A stretch of DNA of 64,000 nt from Labrys monachus (GCF_030814655.1 NZ_JAUSVK010000001.1:6579001-6643000), one strand, 5' to 3'. Shown: positions 12,263 through 21,597, numbered from the stretch's first letter. Notes: generated by a model not told the origin, from the sequence alone. Numbers and translations are program-made.

Positions 12263-12279
12263 CCCAGGAGTTCCGTTCA

Positions 12280-13743
12280 ATGCGCTATGGCCTCGTGAAG
12301 AATCATATCGGCGGCCGTTTCGTCGACACCGTCTCGCGCGAGATATTTCAGACCGTCGACCCCGCCACCGGCGAGGTGCTGGCCGAGATCGAGCAGGCGG
12401 GCGAGAACGAGATCGAGGCCGCGGTCGCTGCCGCCAAGGCGGGATTTGCGGTATGGTCGCGCATGACCGGGGCGGAGCGGGGGCGCATCCTGCGCCGCAC
12501 CGCCGAGATCCTGCGCGGCAAGAACGCCGCCCTCGCCGAGATCGAGACGCGCGACACCGGCAAGCCGATCCAGGAGACCCTGGCGGTCGACATCCTGTCG
12601 GGTGCCGATTGCCTCGACTATTTCGCCGCCATCGCTGCCACGCTCACCAGCGAGCATGTCGACCTCGGCCCCTCCGCCTTCGGCTATACGCGGCGCGAGC
12701 CGCTCGGCGTGGTCGCCGGCATCGGTGCCTGGAACTATCCGATCCAGATCGCCTGCTGGAAGGCGGCGCCGGCGCTCGCCTGCGGCAATGCCATGATCTT
12801 CAAGCCGGCCGAACTCACGCCGCTGACGGCGCCCCACCTCGCCGAGGCTTTCCGCGAGGCCGGCCTGCCGGACGGCGTGTTCAACGTCGTGCAGGGCGAT
12901 GCGCGCGTCGGGCGGGCCCTGGTGGCGCATCCGGGCATCCGCAAGGTATCGCTGACGGGCGAGGCCGGCACGGGCCGGCTCGTCATGGCCGAGGCGGCCC
13001 GCACCCTCAAGCACGTCACCCTCGAGCTCGGCGGCAAGTCGCCGCTGATCGTGTTCGAGGATGCCAAGATCGAGAATGCCGTCGCCGGCGCCATGCTCGG
13101 CAATTTCTACTCGGCCGGCGAGGTCTGTTCCAACGGCACCCGCGTCTTCGTGCACCGCCGCATCAAGGACGCCTTCCTGGCGCGGCTCAAGGCCCGGGCC
13201 GAGGCGATGGTGATCGGCGATCCGCTCGATCCCGTCACCCATGTCGGTGCGCTCGTCTCGCAGGATCACATGGAGAAGGTGCTGTCCTATATCGAGAAGG
13301 GCAAGGCGGAAGGTGCGCGCCTGCTGACCGGCGGCCATCGCGTCACCACGGGCGCGCTCGCCAAGGGCGCCTTCGTGGCGCCGACGGTGTTCGACGGCTG
13401 CGACGACGGCATGGCGATCGTCCGCGAGGAGATCTTCGGCCCGGTGATGACGGTGCTCGCCTTCGACGACGAGGACGAGGTCGTCGCCCGCGCCAACGCC
13501 ACCGAATACGGTCTCGCCGCCGGCATCTTCACCACCGACCTGGCGCGCGGTCACCGGGTGATCGCCCAGCTCGAGGCGGGCACCTGCTGGATCAACCAGT
13601 ACAACGTCACGCCGATCGAACTGCCGTTCGGCGGCGTCAAGCTGTCGGGCCTCGGGCGCGAGAATTCGCGCGCCGCGGTCGAGCATTACACGCAGATCAA
13701 GAGCGTCTATGTCGCGCTCGGCGATATCGAGGCGCCGTATTGA
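12280..13743 (+). CDS. betB: Betaine-aldehyde dehydrogenase
   Basis: Oxidises betaine aldehyde to glycine betaine with NAD(P)+. The 487-aa protein has the ALDH catalytic Glu in [14 protein letters not shown], the catalytic Cys in [12 protein letters not shown], the cofactor-binding FNVVQGD and LTGEAGTG region, and the BADH-type C-terminus [24 protein letters not shown]. The start at 12280 follows AGGAG and is 17 bases after betI. It forms an operon with betI and betA, the latter separated by a palindromic repeat block. Confidence 0.96.
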   Translation: MRYGLVKNHIGGRFVDTVSREIFQTVDPATGEVLAEIEQAGENEIEAAVAAAKAGFAVWSRMTGAERGRILRRTAEILRGKNAALAEIETRDTGKPIQETLAVDILSGADCLDYFAAIAATLTSEHVDLGPSAFGYTRREPLGVVAGIGAWNYPIQIACWKAAPALACGNAMIFKPAELTPLTAPHLAEAFREAGLPDGVFNVVQGDARVGRALVAHPGIRKVSLTGEAGTGRLVMAEAARTLKHVTLELGGKSPLIVFEDAKIENAVAGAMLGNFYSAGEVCSNGTRVFVHRRIKDAFLARLKARAEAMVIGDPLDPVTHVGALVSQDHMEKVLSYIEKGKAEGARLLTGGHRVTTGALAKGAFVAPTVFDGCDDGMAIVREEIFGPVMTVLAFDDEDEVVARANATEYGLAAGIFTTDLARGHRVIAQLEAGTCWINQYNVTPIELPFGGVKLSGLGRENSRAAVEHYTQIKSVYVALGDIEAPY

Positions 13744-13747
13744 CCTT

Positions 13748-13846
13748 GCCGGGAGGGGCGGACGCAGCCGCGCAATCCCCAGCCGATTGCCGCTGCGTTC
13801 GCTCCTCCCGGTCAGGCGAGCGCCATGTTTCCAAGAGCGGACGAGG
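13748..13846. repeat. Palindromic repeat block between betB and betA
   Basis: A 19-bp arm starting CCGGGAGG (13748-13766) is repeated inversely as CTGCGTTCGCTCCTCCCGG with two mismatches. It is followed by GAGCGGAC..GTCCGCGCTCCC, which matches the 'gagcgcggac' repeat family also found at 27127, 27655 and 29465. It lies inside the bet operon and could lower readthrough into betA. Confidence 0.7.
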
Positions 13847-13870
13847 ATGTCCGCGCTCCCAGGACCGCCC

Positions 13871-15529
13871 ATGACCGAGACTTTTGACTATGTGATCGTC
13901 GGCGCCGGCTCGGCCGGCTGCGTCATGGCCAACCGGCTCACGGCGGACGGCAAATACAGCGTCAAGCTGCTCGAATTCGGCGGCAGCGACGGCTCGATCT
14001 TCATCCAGATGCCGAGCGCGCTGTCGATCCCGATGAATTCGCCCCGCTACGACTGGCGCTACCATGCCGAACCCGAGCCGGCGCTGGGCGGCCGGCGGCT
14101 GCACACGCCGCGCGGCAAGGTGCTGGGCGGCTCGTCCTCGATCAACGGCATGGTCTATATCCGCGGCAACGCCATGGATTTCGAAGGTTGGGACGCCGCC
14201 GGCGCCCATGGCTGGAACTATGCGGGCGTGCTGCCCTATTTCCGGCGGGCCGAAGGGCGCGAGGAGGGGGGCGATGCCTATCGCGGCGCCGACGGGCCGC
14301 TTAAGACCAGCTACGGCCCGCTGCGCAACCCGCTCTACAAGGCGTTCGTCGACGCTGCCGTCGAGGCGGGCTATCCGGCGACCCCCGACGTGAACGGCTA
14401 CCAGCAGGAGGGGTTCGGGCGGATGGACATGACGGTCCATCGCGGCCGCCGCTGGTCCGCCGCCAACGCCTATCTGAAGCCGGCGATGCGCCGCCCGAAC
14501 CTGTCGGTCGAGACCCATGCGCTGGCGAGCCGCATCCTGTTCGAGGGGCGGCGGGCCGTCGGCATCGAATACCGCAGGGGTGAGCAACTGCGCCAGGTGC
14601 GGGCGCGCCGTGAGGTCATCCTCTCGGCCGGGCCGATCAACGATCCCCAGCTCCTGAAACTGTCGGGCGTCGGCCCGGCGCCGGAATTGCGCAGCCTCGG
14701 CATTGAGGTCGTGCACGACCTGCCGGGCGTCGGGGAGAACCTGCAGGACCATCTCGAATTCTATTTCCAGATGGCGAGCCGACAGCCGATCACGCTCTAT
14801 TCCGCCGTCAATCCGCTCGCCAAGGCGCTGATCGGCCTGCGCTGGCTGCTGCGCCGCGACGGGCTCGGCGCCACCAACCATTTCGAGAGCTGCGGCTTCA
14901 TCCGCTCGCGGCCGGGCATTCCCTATCCCGACATCCAGTATCATTTCCTGCCGATGGCGGTGAGCTATGACGGTTCCTCGATCGCCAGCGAGCACGGCTT
15001 CCAGGCCCATGTCGGGCCGATGCGCTCCAAGAGCCGCGGCCATGTCCGGCTGAAGTCGCGGGATGTGCGCGAGGCGCCGCTGATCCGCTTCAACTATATG
15101 AGCCATCCCGACGACTGGACCGAGATGCGCGCCTGCGTGCGGCTGACGCGCGAGATCTTCCAGCAGAAGGCCTTGGCGCCCTATGCGGGGCGGGAGATCC
15201 AGCCCGGCGTGGAGGTGACGTCGGACGAGGCGATCGACGCCTTCATCGCCAGGCATGTCGAGAGCGCCTATCACCCCTCGGGCACCTGCCGGATGGGCGA
15301 TCCGCGGGATCGCATGACGGTCGTCGACCCCGAAACCCGCGTCGTCGGCCTCGAAGGGCTGCGCATCGCCGATTCCGCCATCATCCCGCTGATCACCAAC
15401 GGCAATCTCAACGCGCCGACGATCATGATCGGCGAGAAGGCGTCGGACCATATCCTCGGCAAGGCGATGCTGCCGCCCTCCAACACGCCCTTCCATCGCG
15501 CCGCGGACTGGGAGACGCGGCAGCGCTGA
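13871..15529 (+). CDS. betA: Choline dehydrogenase (GMC flavoprotein)
   Basis: A 552-aa FAD-dependent enzyme oxidising choline to betaine aldehyde, usually membrane-associated and coupled to the respiratory chain. It has the ADP-binding motif YVIVGAGSAGCVMANRL at the N-terminus, GMC signature 1 (GKVLGGSSSINGMVYIRG), signature 2 (LSAGPINDPQLLKLSGVGP) and the catalytic-His segment HVESAYHPSGTCRMG. The ATG at 13871 begins the FAD-binding strand. It is the last gene of betIBA. Other GMC alcohol oxidases share the fold, but the bet context makes choline the substrate. Confidence 0.95.
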   Translation: MTETFDYVIVGAGSAGCVMANRLTADGKYSVKLLEFGGSDGSIFIQMPSALSIPMNSPRYDWRYHAEPEPALGGRRLHTPRGKVLGGSSSINGMVYIRGNAMDFEGWDAAGAHGWNYAGVLPYFRRAEGREEGGDAYRGADGPLKTSYGPLRNPLYKAFVDAAVEAGYPATPDVNGYQQEGFGRMDMTVHRGRRWSAANAYLKPAMRRPNLSVETHALASRILFEGRRAVGIEYRRGEQLRQVRARREVILSAGPINDPQLLKLSGVGPAPELRSLGIEVVHDLPGVGENLQDHLEFYFQMASRQPITLYSAVNPLAKALIGLRWLLRRDGLGATNHFESCGFIRSRPGIPYPDIQYHFLPMAVSYDGSSIASEHGFQAHVGPMRSKSRGHVRLKSRDVREAPLIRFNYMSHPDDWTEMRACVRLTREIFQQKALAPYAGREIQPGVEVTSDEAIDAFIARHVESAYHPSGTCRMGDPRDRMTVVDPETRVVGLEGLRIADSAIIPLITNGNLNAPTIMIGEKASDHILGKAMLPPSNTPFHRAADWETRQR

Positions 15530-15544
15530 AGGCCCGCGGGGGCG

Positions 15545-17158
15545 TCAGCCTTCCCCGCCCGCCCGCGCCTTGTGCTTGTGGGAGGCACCCGCCCGCCAGC
15601 GTTCCACCTCGGCCACTTCCGCGTCGGGCCGATCGACCATAACCTCGGCCCGTCCGAGATGGATGGTGCCGCCCGCGCCGTCGATCGACAGCCAGTCGCC
15701 TTCGGCGATGAGGGCGTCGCCGAGATGCGCCTGGCGCTTCGCCGCCTCGATCACGAGGCCGGCGCAGCCGACGATGCAGGGCTTGCCCATCTGCCGCGCC
15801 ACCAGCGCGGCATGGGCCGTGCGCCCGCCTACCGCGGTGACGATGCCGGCCGAGGCGGCGAAGCCCGCGACATCGGCGGTGCTGGTGTCGGGGCGCAGCA
15901 GAATGACCGGCTGGCCGTCGGCGGCCAGGCGCGCCGCGCTTTCGGATTCGAAGGCGGCCCGGCCGACCGCCACGCCGGCCGAAGCGCCGGTCCCGTGCCC
16001 GGCGGCTTGCCCGGCCCCGGTCAGGCGCCGGTTCGCCAGCGTGGCGAGATCCAGGCCCTTCAGCCGCGCCAGCGCCTGGTCGGGCGTGATCACGCCCTCC
16101 CTGACGAGGTCGGTCGCGATCCGCAGCGCCGCCAGGGGCGTGCGCTTGGCGGTCCGGGTCTGCAGGAGCCAGAGCCGCCCCTGCTCGATGGTGAATTCGA
16201 CATCCTGCACGTCGGCGAAGGCGCGTTCGAGGCGCGCCAGCGTCTCGCGCAGCTGCCTGGCGACGTCCGGCAGCGAGCGCTCCAGCGCCTCCTCGGTCTC
16301 CGGCGTGCGGCTGCCCGAGACGACGTCCTCGCCCTGGGCTTCGAAGAGGACGTCGATCATCGGCCGGGCGGCCCCGCTCGACGGATCGCGCGAGAAGGCG
16401 ACGCCCGAGCCCGACGACAGGCTGCGGTTTCCGAACACCATCGCCTGGACGGTGACGGCGGTGCCCTCCAGATATTCGAGATGTTCGAGCCGGCGATAGG
16501 TCGCGGCCCGTTCGCTGGTCCAGGAGCGGTAGACGGCCAGCGCCGCGGCGCGCAGCTGCTCGATCGGGTCTTCCGGCATCAGGGTGCCGGTGTCCTCGAT
16601 GGCGCCGCGATAGGATTCGGCGAGGCGTTCGAGGGCTTCGTTGTCGAGGCCGGCGACGTCGCCGGCGCCTTCCGCCGCCACCATGTCGGCGCGCCGGCGG
16701 GCGAAGAGCGCCTCGTCGATGCCCAGCACGACGCTGCCGAAGCTCTCGAGCAGCCTGCGGCGGCAATCCCAGGCGAAGCGGGGATGCCCGGTGGCGCGCA
16801 CCAGGCCCTGGACCGCCGCGGGGGTGCAGCCGACGTCGAGCACCGTGTCCAGCATGCCGGGCATGGAGCGCGCCGCGCCGGAACGCACCGACACCAGCAG
16901 GGGGCGGCGGCGGTCGCCCAGGCGCGTGCCGGTCTTCTCCTCCAGGAAGGCGATGCCCTCGGCGAGGCCCTCGTCGAGGCGGCGCCGGGCCTGCGGGTCA
17001 TGGTCGACGATGGCGGCGCATAGCGCCACCGGCAGGACGAAGGCGGGCGGCACCGGCAGGCCGAGCGCCGCCATGCGGGCGAGGTTGGCGGCCTTGGCGC
17101 CGATGGTCTCGGCGGCATGCGTCTTGGTCGAGCCGTCACCGATGCGGACGATGTGCAT
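15545..17158 (-). CDS. PPDK-like protein lacking the C-terminal PEP/pyruvate barrel
   Basis: The 537 residues correspond to the first two domains of pyruvate phosphate dikinase. The ATP-grasp half shows SVRSGAARSMPGMLDTV (near residue 90), GTAVTVQAMVFGN with SGVAFSRDPSSG, and DVEFTIEQGRLWLLQTR. The swivelling phosphohistidine domain has GGRTAHAALVARQMGK, with the phospho-acceptor His near residue 449. The third domain, which binds PEP/pyruvate, is absent: the gene ends cleanly 15 bases from convergent betA, so this is not a frameshift. It could autophosphorylate from ATP but needs another acceptor. Its ribosome site overlaps the stop of the upstream PhoU-like gene, so the two are tightly coupled. 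Rifampin phosphotransferase and PEP synthase are poorer matches. Confidence 0.85.
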   Translation of the reverse strand: MHIVRIGDGSTKTHAAETIGAKAANLARMAALGLPVPPAFVLPVALCAAIVDHDPQARRRLDEGLAEGIAFLEEKTGTRLGDRRRPLLVSVRSGAARSMPGMLDTVLDVGCTPAAVQGLVRATGHPRFAWDCRRRLLESFGSVVLGIDEALFARRRADMVAAEGAGDVAGLDNEALERLAESYRGAIEDTGTLMPEDPIEQLRAAALAVYRSWTSERAATYRRLEHLEYLEGTAVTVQAMVFGNRSLSSGSGVAFSRDPSSGAARPMIDVLFEAQGEDVVSGSRTPETEEALERSLPDVARQLRETLARLERAFADVQDVEFTIEQGRLWLLQTRTAKRTPLAALRIATDLVREGVITPDQALARLKGLDLATLANRRLTGAGQAAGHGTGASAGVAVGRAAFESESAARLAADGQPVILLRPDTSTADVAGFAASAGIVTAVGGRTAHAALVARQMGKPCIVGCAGLVIEAAKRQAHLGDALIAEGDWLSIDGAGGTIHLGRAEVMVDRPDAEVAEVERWRAGASHKHKARAGGEG

Positions 17159-17169
17159 GGCGGATTCCT

Positions 17170-19098
17170 TCAGCGTGAGAGGTCGGCGAGCACCTGCTCG
17201 CGCAGCAGATGGCCGAAGCCGGCCAGCCGGTCCGTGGCCCGCTCGATCGAGCGGGCCAGCTCCAGGACGGCGAGCGCCGTCTTCATGTCGAACTCGCCGC
17301 CCAGCACGGCGGCGGTAACGACCCGCTCGGCGCTGTCGCCGGCGTGCTCGGCCTCGATCAGCCGGCCGATCGCGCCCAGCGCGTCCTCGGCGTCGATCTG
17401 GTGGCCCTCGGGCACGACGGCGGCGGCGCCGGCGCCGCTCGCCGCCGCCTCGGCGCCGGTCACCGCGGCGGCGCAGAGCTGGCCGAGCGGCGCCAGCAAC
17501 TCGGCGGAAATCGTCTCGGGCACCAGCGAGGCGATGAAGGTCGCCTGCTCCAGCTCGTCGATGGTCTCCTCGATGCCGTTCACCAGGCGTTCGATGGACC
17601 GGTCGGCGTCGAAGCGCGCGATCTCGTTGCGGGCGTCGAGGGCGATCCTGTCGGCCTTCTCCTCGATATGGCGGGCCCGGGCGGCGAGCAGGGCCTGGTC
17701 GACCCGCCTTCCGGCCTGCCGCTCGGCGATGAAATGGGCGAGGCCGGCGGCGATATCCCGGGCGAGGCCGGCCTGGCGGATCACGATGGCGAGGAGCGTG
17801 GCATCGACGCGCTGGAGGCGCCCGACGAGGTCGGCCTCGACGCGGTCCCTCGCCGAGCGGGCGGTCCGCCCGTCCAGCAGCGCCTCGGCGCAGACGCGCA
17901 GGACCGTCTTCAGGAATTCCACCGCCGCCTCGCGGCCGAGCACCTCGTCGAGCCGCTCGCCGAAGCCGATGCGGGTCGGCGTGGCGTGATGGACCGCCGC
18001 CGCGACGAAGGCGCCGCCGCCGAGTTCGAGGAAGCCGCGGTGCCCGACCCGTTCGCGCGCCGCCCAGTCGAGCAGTCGGATCGCGTCGGCCTTGGGAATC
18101 CAGGCCTTCAGCAGCTTACGCGCCTTGTTCCAGTCGATCAGGAACACCAGCGAGGCGCCCACTGCCGCCAGGAAGGTGTCGCGGCTGTCCGCGTCGGGCG
18201 TCGTGCATCGCCCGGTGACGAGGTAGAACACGCCGTCCTCGCCGAGCCCGTCGGCGCTCTTGCGGTCGAGGCCGCTCCATTTCACGGCGAAGCCGCGCAG
18301 CAGGCCGGTGAAGAAGCGCGCACGGATGAGATGCACATCCGTGTAGGTGACCGTCACCGCCTCCTCTTCCACCGCGATGACGACGACATGGGCGTCGGTC
18401 TCGCCGATGTCGTTCTGGATGGTCAGCCGCCCCTCGGACTGGCTGGCGACGGTGGAGAGGCCGGGATGGTCGAATTTGAGCCGGCGGGTCGAATCGAGCC
18501 CGCGCATGAAGGCCTCCACCGCAGCGCGGTCCTGCTTGCGCAGGCCGAAGACATGCGCGCCGGCGAGGATCTCCTCCGCATGCGTCTCGGAAAGCCGGTT
18601 CAGCGCCTTGTGCAGATCCATCACCAGCCGATGCAGGCCGTCGCCGCCCTGATCGGACAGGCCGGTCAGCCTGGCGACGCCGGCGAGCGCCATCGTATCG
18701 GCGGCCTCGAGAGGCGTTTCCTTCCGGACGGCGTCGAGGCGCCGGAGGGCGGCTTCGCCCGCGGCGGCGTCGTCGGCGGCGACCGGCCGGATCATGGCCG
18801 CCATGTCGTCCCAGACCGCATCGAGGAGGCCGGACAGGCCGGGCGCCATCATCCTGTCGCCGGCCACCACCCGCGCATGCGAGGCCAGCGTCTCCATGGC
18901 GACGGCGTCGAGACCCGCCGAGCGGCAATCCTGGGTGAGGTCGAAAGGGGTGCCGTCGGGCGCGCGCAGGCGGCCCGCCACCGCCTGCAGCACGCTCAGC
19001 CGCGCCTTGACGCGATCATTGGCGCGCAGGCCCTCCGCGATGAGGGACGGGAGCAGGATATCGCCCTGCCCGAGCTGCTCGATGATCTGGGATTTCAT
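17170..19098 (-). CDS. Large protein with PhoU/DUF47-like C-terminal half
   Basis: A 642-aa soluble protein not clearly assigned to a named family. Residues from about 400 onward are long amphipathic helices; the part with RHIEEKADRIALDARNEIARF and IERLVNGIEETIDELEQATF resembles the E-x3-D metal-binding helices of PhoU/DUF47 (YkaA-like) proteins. The middle has a probable beta domain (SEGRLTIQNDIGETDAHVVVIAV) followed by TYTDVHLIRARFF. The ATG at 19098 is preferred because AAGGA precedes it; TTG at 19131 would add 11 residues. It is directly upstream of, and translationally linked to, the PPDK-like gene. Together they may form a phosphate- or phosphoryl-sensing pair; this is inference. Confidence 0.7.
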   Translation of the reverse strand: MKSQIIEQLGQGDILLPSLIAEGLRANDRVKARLSVLQAVAGRLRAPDGTPFDLTQDCRSAGLDAVAMETLASHARVVAGDRMMAPGLSGLLDAVWDDMAAMIRPVAADDAAAGEAALRRLDAVRKETPLEAADTMALAGVARLTGLSDQGGDGLHRLVMDLHKALNRLSETHAEEILAGAHVFGLRKQDRAAVEAFMRGLDSTRRLKFDHPGLSTVASQSEGRLTIQNDIGETDAHVVVIAVEEEAVTVTYTDVHLIRARFFTGLLRGFAVKWSGLDRKSADGLGEDGVFYLVTGRCTTPDADSRDTFLAAVGASLVFLIDWNKARKLLKAWIPKADAIRLLDWAARERVGHRGFLELGGGAFVAAAVHHATPTRIGFGERLDEVLGREAAVEFLKTVLRVCAEALLDGRTARSARDRVEADLVGRLQRVDATLLAIVIRQAGLARDIAAGLAHFIAERQAGRRVDQALLAARARHIEEKADRIALDARNEIARFDADRSIERLVNGIEETIDELEQATFIASLVPETISAELLAPLGQLCAAAVTGAEAAASGAGAAAVVPEGHQIDAEDALGAIGRLIEAEHAGDSAERVVTAAVLGGEFDMKTALAVLELARSIERATDRLAGFGHLLREQVLADLSR

Positions 19099-19179
19099 GT
19101 CCGGGGCGTCCTTGCTGGTCTGTTTCAGCAAAGCATGGGCGGCTCCCGGCCGGCTTGCTCCAGATCATTCGTCGATCTG

Positions 19180-19554
19180 TCATACGGAGCGGTCCGCGCC
19201 GGTCCGGTCCGTCACGGCCATCACCAATAGCGCGCCGGCAAGGGCGAGGTCCTTTTCGAAATGCTGGAGCTGGTTCAGATCGGCCCAGTCGGTATGGAAG
19301 ATCGAGGTCGTGACGACGCAGAACACCGCGAGGACATAGTCGGCGTAGCGCCGTCCGAAGCCCGTGACCAGCGCCAGCCCGCCCAGGAGTTCCACGGCGA
19401 GGGCACCGGGCAGCAGGAAGGCGGGCAGGCCGTAATGGGCCATATAGGCGATGGTCAGGTCGAGATGCGTGATCTTGAACCAGGATTCGTGCAGGAACAG
19501 GAGGGCGACCAGGACATGGCCTGCGAGGGCGACATAGCGGGGTAGGCTTTCCAT
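19180..19554 (-). CDS. DoxX-family membrane protein
   Basis: A 124-aa integral membrane protein with four predicted helices. The start RYVALAGHVLVALLFLHESWFK and AVELLGGLALVTGFGRRYADYVLAVFCVV are typical of DoxX/SURF4-like proteins, some of which form redox- or thiol-stress complexes. It lies 101 bases downstream of the TPR gene on the same strand and 81 bases before the PhoU-like gene, so it may belong to either transcript. Function is not deducible beyond the family. Confidence 0.85.
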   Translation of the reverse strand: MESLPRYVALAGHVLVALLFLHESWFKITHLDLTIAYMAHYGLPAFLLPGALAVELLGGLALVTGFGRRYADYVLAVFCVVTTSIFHTDWADLNQLQHFEKDLALAGALLVMAVTDRTGADRSV

Positions 19555-19655
19555 TGTCGTGTCTTTCGGGATGGAGAGGCCCGCCCTCCCGCGGCGGCAG
19601 GCCGCGTGCGGGAGGCCGGGCAGAAGGCACGAAGGTGCCCCGACGACTGATGCGG

Positions 19656-20102
19656 CTACTTGCCGGCGGCCTTGGTCAAGGCGGCCTCGAGATCGGCGCG
19701 TTCGTCGCAGCCGGCAGGGCAGAGCGTCTCCAGCCTGGCGAGATTCTGCTTCGCCTTGGGGAGATCGCCGTTCTCGATATAGAGCTCGCCCTGATATTCG
19801 AGCGTGCCCTTGTGATTGGGGTCGAAGTCAAGCGCCTTCAGGTAGAAGGACTCCGCGCCCTTGCGATCGCCCGTCTTGCGCAGGCTGTAGCCGAGGAGAT
19901 TATAGATGTTCGGGTCCTGGTAGCCCTGGTCGATCAGGCCCTGCAGGTCGCCGATCGCCGTCTTGTAGTCCTCCGCCTTGATCTCGCTGCGAATCTTGCC
20001 GAGGTCCGGCAGGTCGCCCGGGCTCGGCGTGTCCACGGCCCAGGCGGCGGTGCTGAAGAACAGGCCGGCGAGGGCGATGCCGGCGATATGAAGTCTTGGC
20101 AT
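19656..20102 (-). CDS. Exported TPR-repeat protein
   Basis: A 148-aa protein with a Sec signal peptide (residues 1-22, ending TAAWA) and about two to three tetratricopeptide repeats, seen in IYNLLGYSLRKTGDRKGAESFYLKAL-type helices and the following LEYQGELYIENGDLPKAKQN. Two Cys near the C-terminus (CPAGC) could form a disulfide in the periplasm. It follows the metallo-hydrolase gene by 54 bases, so it is likely in the same transcript under the ECF-type promoter at 21170-21197. Confidence 0.85.
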   Translation of the reverse strand: MPRLHIAGIALAGLFFSTAAWAVDTPSPGDLPDLGKIRSEIKAEDYKTAIGDLQGLIDQGYQDPNIYNLLGYSLRKTGDRKGAESFYLKALDFDPNHKGTLEYQGELYIENGDLPKAKQNLARLETLCPAGCDERADLEAALTKAAGK

Positions 20103-20156
20103 TGGAGGCTCCTGTCGGAAGTTGGACGTCGGGCGTCAGGGTCGGAAGTCCGCGGG

Positions 20157-21125
20157 TCAGATCGTGACGGGGGTGAAGGCGTAGGCGCTGCCGTCCCTGG
20201 CGAAGCGGCCCGCTCCGGGGAAGGGGAAATGCGCGCCGGCGACCGGCATGGCCTCGGCGACGACGCGGTCGAGCAGCTTGCGCCGGGTGACGACGGCGGC
20301 CGGCCCGTCCTGGTCATAGGCGCCCTGCCAGTCGGGATGGGGGGCGAGCAGCGCCGGCACATAGGCGACGTCGTTGGACAGCATCAGCTGGTCGGTGCCC
20401 GAAGTGAGGTGGAAGGCGCTGTGTCCCGGCGTGTGGCCCGGCGTGGGCAGGAGGCGGATGCCCGGTGCCACCTCCGCTTCGCCTTCCACCAGGCGCCAGT
20501 TCTTCCAGGCCGGGAACACCTTGGCGATGCGCGTGCCGAGGGCCTTGCGCTCGGGGGGCAGCTTGCCGACGCGCTCCGGCGCGGTCCACCATTTGTATTC
20601 GGCCGCCGACACCACGAGTTCGGCGTCGGGATAGATCAGCGCGTTGGTATCGCGGTCCATCAGGCCGAAGACGTGGTCGGGATGGAAGTGCGAGATCAGG
20701 ATCTGCCGGATCTTGGCGGGGTCGATGCCGGCGGCCTGCATGTTCTGGGCGATGTGGCCGGCGGTCGGCTGCCATTGCGCACCCGAGCCGGCATCGATCA
20801 TCACATAATGGTCGCCGAAATCCAGGACCTGCACGGTGAGGGGGATCGGCATGTAGTCGGTCACCTGGCCCGCAGCGGCGAGCGCGGCCTTGGTCTCCGC
20901 GATCGAGGCGTTGCGGATGAAGGCCGGGTCGTGCGGCTTGCGCCAGATGCCGTCATAGAGGGCGGTGACCTCGACCGAGCCGATCCTGTAGCGGTGGAAG
21001 CCTGTGGCGGGCCCCGGAACGGTTTCCGCCCCGGCGGTCCCCACGAGGAAGACGGGTGCTGCGAGGCCGACGGCGGCGGCAAAGGCGGAGGCCCTCAAGA
21101 CCTCGCGGCGTGACATGTCCGGCAT
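20157..21125 (-). CDS. Tat-exported metallo-beta-lactamase-fold hydrolase
   Basis: A 322-aa MBL-fold enzyme. The N-terminus MSRREVLRASAFAAAVG is a twin-arginine signal, so it folds in the cytoplasm and is exported with metal bound. The zinc motif is ISHFHPDHVFG, followed by a His in TPGHTPGHSAFHL, an Asp in LSNDVAY and a terminal His in VAGAHFPFP. The ATG at 21125 is supported by AGGAG ten bases upstream, identical to the site before the small gene at 21555. The promoter at 21170-21197 matches the ECF motif. Lactonase, lactamase or other hydrolase activity cannot be chosen from sequence. Confidence 0.9.
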   Translation of the reverse strand: MPDMSRREVLRASAFAAAVGLAAPVFLVGTAGAETVPGPATGFHRYRIGSVEVTALYDGIWRKPHDPAFIRNASIAETKAALAAAGQVTDYMPIPLTVQVLDFGDHYVMIDAGSGAQWQPTAGHIAQNMQAAGIDPAKIRQILISHFHPDHVFGLMDRDTNALIYPDAELVVSAAEYKWWTAPERVGKLPPERKALGTRIAKVFPAWKNWRLVEGEAEVAPGIRLLPTPGHTPGHSAFHLTSGTDQLMLSNDVAYVPALLAPHPDWQGAYDQDGPAAVVTRRKLLDRVVAEAMPVAGAHFPFPGAGRFARDGSAYAFTPVTI

Positions 21126-21169
21126 GGCGTTTCTCCTGTGATCGGCCCGGCAAGGGCCTGCAAAGGACA

Positions 21170-21197
21170 GGAGCGGGCGGCGGCATCTTCTATTCCC
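21170..21197 (-). promoter_or_regulatory. ECF-type promoter for the MBL gene
   Basis: On the minus strand GGGAATA (21197-21191) is followed after exactly 15 bases by CGCTCC (21175-21170), 45 bases before the MBL start. The same architecture occurs before the small exported protein and, with variants, on the opposite strand at both loci. Confidence 0.7.
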
Positions 21198-21228
21198 GGC
21201 TTCCGCCGGATATATTTTCGCCGCGGGC

Positions 21229-21256
21229 GGGAATAAATCGACGTCGCCGCCACTCC
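21229..21256 (+). promoter_or_regulatory. ECF-type promoter motif on the opposite strand
   Basis: GGGAATA at 21229-21235, 15 bases, CACTCC at 21251-21256. It is back-to-back with the MBL promoter and points into the 3' end of the convergent small gene at 21265-21555, so it would give an antisense transcript running towards the sigma-factor gene. Confidence 0.5.
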
Positions 21257-21264
21257 AGGATCTG

Positions 21265-21555
21265 TCAGGGCCGGCCCGGGATGTCGTCGAGGGGAGGGGC
21301 TTTTCCGAGGGTGTGCATCGGCTTTGCCGGTTTGGCCCGTGCGAAGAAAGGCCTGCCCTGCCCGGCGGCAACGCCCTGTTCCGCCGGCGCCCGATGGCTG
21401 TCGAAAAAGCGTTCGGCCATGATCGGATTGTCGGGATAGTCCCGGTCGGCGGCGTCCGCGAAGGCGGCGGAGGCCGAAGCGACCAGTACGACGGCGGTGA
21501 GGAGGGGGATGGCGAGCGCCTTCGCCGGCGCTGTGCGATGCGGAATGTTCGACAT
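21265..21555 (-). CDS. Small exported protein of unknown function
   Basis: A 96-aa protein with a clear Sec signal peptide (about residues 1-34, ending ASAAFA). The mature part is short, Pro-rich and without Cys (DRDYPDNPIMAERFFDSHRAP and a tail ending DDIPGRP). I recognise no family. Its leader is a near-duplicate of the MBL leader: the same ribosome site (ACAGGAGAAAC) and the same ECF-type promoter. It is therefore a probable member of the sigma factor's regulon, divergent from the sigma gene. Confidence 0.75.
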   Translation of the reverse strand: MSNIPHRTAPAKALAIPLLTAVVLVASASAAFADAADRDYPDNPIMAERFFDSHRAPAEQGVAAGQGRPFFARAKPAKPMHTLGKAPPLDDIPGRP

Positions 21556-21597
21556 GGGTTTCTCCTGTGTTGCCCCGGATCGGGGCCGCAGGAGAGA

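Noticed and set aside
15530-15560. Possibility that the PPDK-like gene is a frameshifted full-length PPDK
   Set aside because: The frame ends at a clean stop 15 bases from convergent betA; no PEP-binding barrel sequence (QCR motif) is found in any frame nearby.
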